A stretch of 8,154 bases of DNA from Eudoraea sp. Its GTDB lineage: Bacteria; Bacteroidota; Bacteroidia; Flavobacteriales; Flavobacteriaceae. This document shows, one piece after another, positions 5,849 through 8,154 of the stretch. The translations under genes were made by a program, and so were the position numbers. The notes under the pieces were generated by a model that saw nothing but the letters and a program-made list of their open reading frames with translations, did not search any database and was not told the DNA's origin. Numbering within the stretch: position 1 is the stretch's first letter; every line of letters starts with the position of its first letter. The stretch is taken from assembly GCA_013041785.1 (NCBI GenBank), contig JABDRK010000311.1, positions 1-8,154 of the forward strand. Direction: 5' to 3'.

Positions 5849-8074
5849 ATGGGTAATTTCTTCGAAGAACTTAAAAACAGAAATGTTTATAAGGTAGCAA
5901 CTGCTTATGCTATCACGGCCTGGCTACTCATCCAGGTGGTCGATACTGTGGGCCCTAATCTGGGCTGGCCGGATGCCGTGGCGAGCAATTTGATCAAGGT
6001 ACTGTTGGTGGGTTTCCCCATCGCCCTGGTGCTCACCTGGTTATACGAGTTTACGCCAAAGGGACTGAAGCGTACCGGGAAGGTACAGGAGGAGACCATA
6101 GATAATAAGAGAGCAGGGCGCAGGCTCAACCATCTTATTATAGGGGTCCTGGCCTTTACGATCTGCTTTATGCTAGTCGAGAGGGTGTTCTTTGCCGACC
6201 GTACAACGATCAATACTCAACAAAAAGCAAGTATTGCGGTACTACCTTTTTCCAACACAAGTACGGATGACAGCTTTGCATTTTATGCAAGTGCAATTCC
6301 CTCTAGAATAATTGACGAGTTGGCAATAATTAGTGGATTAAAGGTAATTGCTGAAATATCCTCATTTTCCATGAAAGGAAGCGAGCAGGGCCTCAAAAGC
6401 ATGGCAGAACTTTTGGATGTTAATTATATCCTGGACGGAAAAGTGTATTACAATGGCCTAGGAGAAAAGATTAAAATTTCTACCCAATTAATAAATGCTA
6501 ATAATGGGTTTATAATGTGGTCTGAGACCTTTGAGGAGGATTTAGATAGAATTCAAAATGTTGAGGAAAGTATTAGTAGGAAAATCGCATCTAATTTAAG
6601 AGTTCAGTTACTTCCCAATGAAGATGAGGCCCTCGCCAAAAAATTGACTGATAATTCTGATGCTTACGAACTTTACCTAAAGTCCCGTGAATATTCAACA
6701 AAACGAACAGATCGGGACCTTAGAAAAGCAATTGCATTTTTGAACCAGTCTGTGGAATTAGAACCCAATTTTGCTGAAGCACATGCAGAACTCAGTTTCC
6801 TATATGGTTTACTCTATGGTTATGGGAGTTTGGGTAAAGAAGAAAGAGATGAGCGCAAAAAATTTCATTTAAATAAGGCATTAGAAATTAATCCTAACAA
6901 ACCAGAGGTTTTATTTGCTAATGCCCAATACAAAATGGATATCCTTAATAAGGATTCCAGTCAGGTAATTTCTGATATTAGAAAAGCTATAGAATTAAAA
7001 CCTAACTATTCGGATGCCCATTATTTATTATTTAGAGCATTGAACTGGGCTAAACAATCTGAACTTTCAATTAAATCTCTTCAAAAGGCAGTTGAATTAG
7101 ACCCCTATAACAGTTTTCATACCTCGATGCTTGTGAATCGTCTTCGTTCTAGGGGGGAATATGAAAGAGCGATGGCGATCGCCAATCGTCATCTAGATGT
7201 TTTTCCGGAAGACCATCGGATGGGTTTAATTAAAGGAATCATGCTAATTGATGGGCCCTATGGTGATTTATCTGAAGGGTTCAAATTGATATACAGAAGA
7301 TACAAAAATGACCCCACTGAAAGATGGAATTTGAACTATACCCTGAACGTAGCTCTTAATTTGGATATATGGCCGTTAGCTGAAAAGCTAGCAAGAATTA
7401 TCCAGTTGAGATACTCGGATACCCGTGCTGTTTATAATAACTTAAGCACATTACATTATTTTAAAAAAGAGTATTCAGATGTTAAGGAAATAATTGATTA
7501 TTCAGAAGAAATAGGTGTTCTGGATAAAGAGACCTTTATCGAAGAAAGTTCATGGTTAAATTTATTGCATGGTAATCCGTCCAAAGCAATTGAGATTTAT
7601 GAAAATGGATTTCCGGATATTACAACTCCTAAGATTCTAAATGATAAATGGAATTTATCGCTTGCTGAAAGAATAGCTACTTATATAGAATTGCTACGTG
7701 CAAATGGGCAGGAAGAGAAAGCAAATGGGTTCGCTAAAAGGCTCTGTACATTCAAAGATGAGGCAGTAAAACAATCCTTATTAGGGGAAAACCCGACGAA
7801 TTGGCTCATATTGGAATGTTACTACGCCACCAATGATATATCGGGATTCCTACAATTTCTAGAGAATATTTTTTTTGAAAAGAAGAATCGCATGTATCTC
7901 TTTGTGAATCTAAAATCAGAATACTACCGGCGATTTGAAAAAGACCCTGAATATCAAAAGCTCTTCAATAAAATAGAGGCAGACGTTCACCGGCAACGCG
8001 CAGAGGTAATCGAATTTCTTAAAGAACAGGGCGACTGGAACCCCGCCTGGGATAAAGAACTGGGGTTGGAATAA
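5849..8074 (+). CDS. Three-helix membrane protein with TolB/FlgO-like domain and TPR repeats (putative periplasmic sensor)
   Basis: 741 residues. Hydrophobic helices lie at about 15-36, 46-66 and 95-113; the basic segment between the second and third (TPKGLKRTGK, NKRAGRRLN) should be cytoplasmic, placing everything after 115 in the periplasm. Residues about 127-255 resemble the TolB-N/FlgO-like domain of CadC-type and adenylate-cyclase-type signalling proteins (SIAVLPFSNTSTDD, ISGLKVIAEISSFSMKG, LLDVNYILDGKVY, QLINANNGFIMWSETFEEDL); the usual DGISEELL stretch is altered to SAIPSRIIDEL. TPR-like repeats run from about 270 to 450 and weaker helical repeats to about 705. The end (IEADVHRQRAEVIEFLK) is typical of these proteins. 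No cyclase, kinase or DNA-binding domain is present, so the output is unknown. It starts 24 bases after susD and probably belongs to that operon. Base composition shifts sharply inside the gene: about 50% G+C to roughly 6230, about 30-35% to roughly 7950, then high again. The start is supported by the paralogous N-terminus encoded at 8093. Confidence 0.85.
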   Translation: MGNFFEELKNRNVYKVATAYAITAWLLIQVVDTVGPNLGWPDAVASNLIKVLLVGFPIALVLTWLYEFTPKGLKRTGKVQEETIDNKRAGRRLNHLIIGVLAFTICFMLVERVFFADRTTINTQQKASIAVLPFSNTSTDDSFAFYASAIPSRIIDELAIISGLKVIAEISSFSMKGSEQGLKSMAELLDVNYILDGKVYYNGLGEKIKISTQLINANNGFIMWSETFEEDLDRIQNVEESISRKIASNLRVQLLPNEDEALAKKLTDNSDAYELYLKSREYSTKRTDRDLRKAIAFLNQSVELEPNFAEAHAELSFLYGLLYGYGSLGKEERDERKKFHLNKALEINPNKPEVLFANAQYKMDILNKDSSQVISDIRKAIELKPNYSDAHYLLFRALNWAKQSELSIKSLQKAVELDPYNSFHTSMLVNRLRSRGEYERAMAIANRHLDVFPEDHRMGLIKGIMLIDGPYGDLSEGFKLIYRRYKNDPTERWNLNYTLNVALNLDIWPLAEKLARIIQLRYSDTRAVYNNLSTLHYFKKEYSDVKEIIDYSEEIGVLDKETFIEESSWLNLLHGNPSKAIEIYENGFPDITTPKILNDKWNLSLAERIATYIELLRANGQEEKANGFAKRLCTFKDEAVKQSLLGENPTNWLILECYYATNDISGFLQFLENIFFEKKNRMYLFVNLKSEYYRRFEKDPEYQKLFNKIEADVHRQRAEVIEFLKEQGDWNPAWDKELGLE
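5855..5875 (+). repeat. 21-base direct repeat, copy 1 (5' end of the TPR gene)
   Basis: Codons 3-9 of this gene match positions 8099-8119 of the next gene at 20 of 21 bases (G in place of C at 5864). The repeat encodes the NFFxELK motif. Synonymous identity at this level suggests a recent duplication or gene conversion, though the stretch is short. Confidence 0.7.
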
Positions 8075-8092
8075 ATTTATTACATTGTTCTT

Positions 8093-8154
8093 ATGAGCAA
8101 TTTCTTCCAAGAACTTAAACGCCGCCACGTGGTAAAGGCAGGCCTGGCCTACCT
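8093..8154 (+). CDS. Start of a second TolB/TPR-type membrane protein, tandem paralogue of the preceding gene (partial)
   Basis: An ATG 18 bases after the preceding stop opens a frame reaching the right edge: MSNFFQELKRRHVVKAGLAY, 20 complete codons. Twelve of 20 residues match the N-terminus of the preceding protein (MGNFFEELKNRNVYKVATAY), and the DNA of codons 3-9 differs at one base in 21. The pattern NFF-ELK-R-V-KA is the cytoplasmic lead-in to the first membrane helix in this family. It is probably a full-length paralogue in the same transcript, but only the start is seen, so its downstream domains are unknown. Confidence 0.75.
   Translation, partial: MSNFFQELKRRHVVKAGLAY
8099..8119 (+). 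repeat. 21-base direct repeat, copy 2 (5' end of the partial TPR gene)
   Basis: This is the partner of 5855-5875, with one mismatch. Identity falls off abruptly after the AAA codon at 8117-8119. Confidence 0.7.

Noticed and set aside
5905..6213. Minus-strand 102-codon frame antisense to the TPR gene's membrane domain
   Set aside because: Membrane-helix coding DNA readily leaves the opposite strand open; the sense frame is clearly the real one.
1..8154. CRISPR array, tRNA or rRNA, insertion sequence, integrase or phage genes
   Set aside because: No spaced identical repeats, terminal inverted repeats, transposase or integrase motifs, or tRNA-like cloverleaf were seen on reading both strands.

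Overview
The window looks like part of a marine or soil Bacteroidota chromosome, most likely from a member of the Flavobacteriaceae; the genus cannot be resolved from the sequence. The evidence is a classical SusC/SusD outer-membrane pair, A-rich stretches ahead of starts in place of Shine-Dalgarno sequences, and flanking TPR signalling proteins. Most of the window is roughly 45-50% G+C by hand counts on sample lines. No rRNA, tRNA, CRISPR array, insertion sequence or integrase is visible.

Layout. Positions 1-1100 (minus strand, cut by the left edge) encode a membrane-anchored regulator: an N-terminal AraC-type DNA-binding domain, one transmembrane helix, then TPR repeats predicted to lie in the periplasm. 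Positions 1101-1460 are a 360-base divergent intergenic region. It holds a perfect 11-bp inverted repeat (hairpin) 20 bases before the next start, two ATTCAT elements 21 bp apart, and a tiny ORF with a strong Shine-Dalgarno-like sequence. Positions 1461-4472 encode a SusC-family TonB-dependent transporter and 4484-5824 its SusD-family surface lipoprotein. Positions 5849-8074 encode a protein with three membrane helices, a TolB/FlgO-like domain and TPR repeats. From 8093 to the right edge is the start of a second protein with the same N-terminus. The plus-strand genes are 11, 24 and 18 bases apart and probably form one operon.

How the genes may work together. SusC and SusD should bind and import an oligomeric nutrient (glycan or peptide; unknown, because no degradative enzyme lies in the window). 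The SusC lacks an STN domain, so the usual FecI/FecR sigma/anti-sigma route is not indicated. Instead the pair is flanked by two proteins whose TPR regions are clearly homologous to each other, beyond generic TPR similarity, but which are joined to different N-terminal modules: AraC-HTH plus one TM helix in one, and a three-helix membrane domain plus TolB-like domain in the other. The most interesting reading, which is inference, is a locus-specific transmembrane signalling system in which related periplasmic TPR sensors report uptake or substrate status to a membrane-bound AraC regulator of the susCD promoter.

The 5849-8074 gene is also compositionally mosaic. Its membrane domain and extreme C-terminus are about 50% G+C while the sensor part between them is about 30-35%. 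With the tandem paralogue that follows, this suggests domain replacement by recombination.
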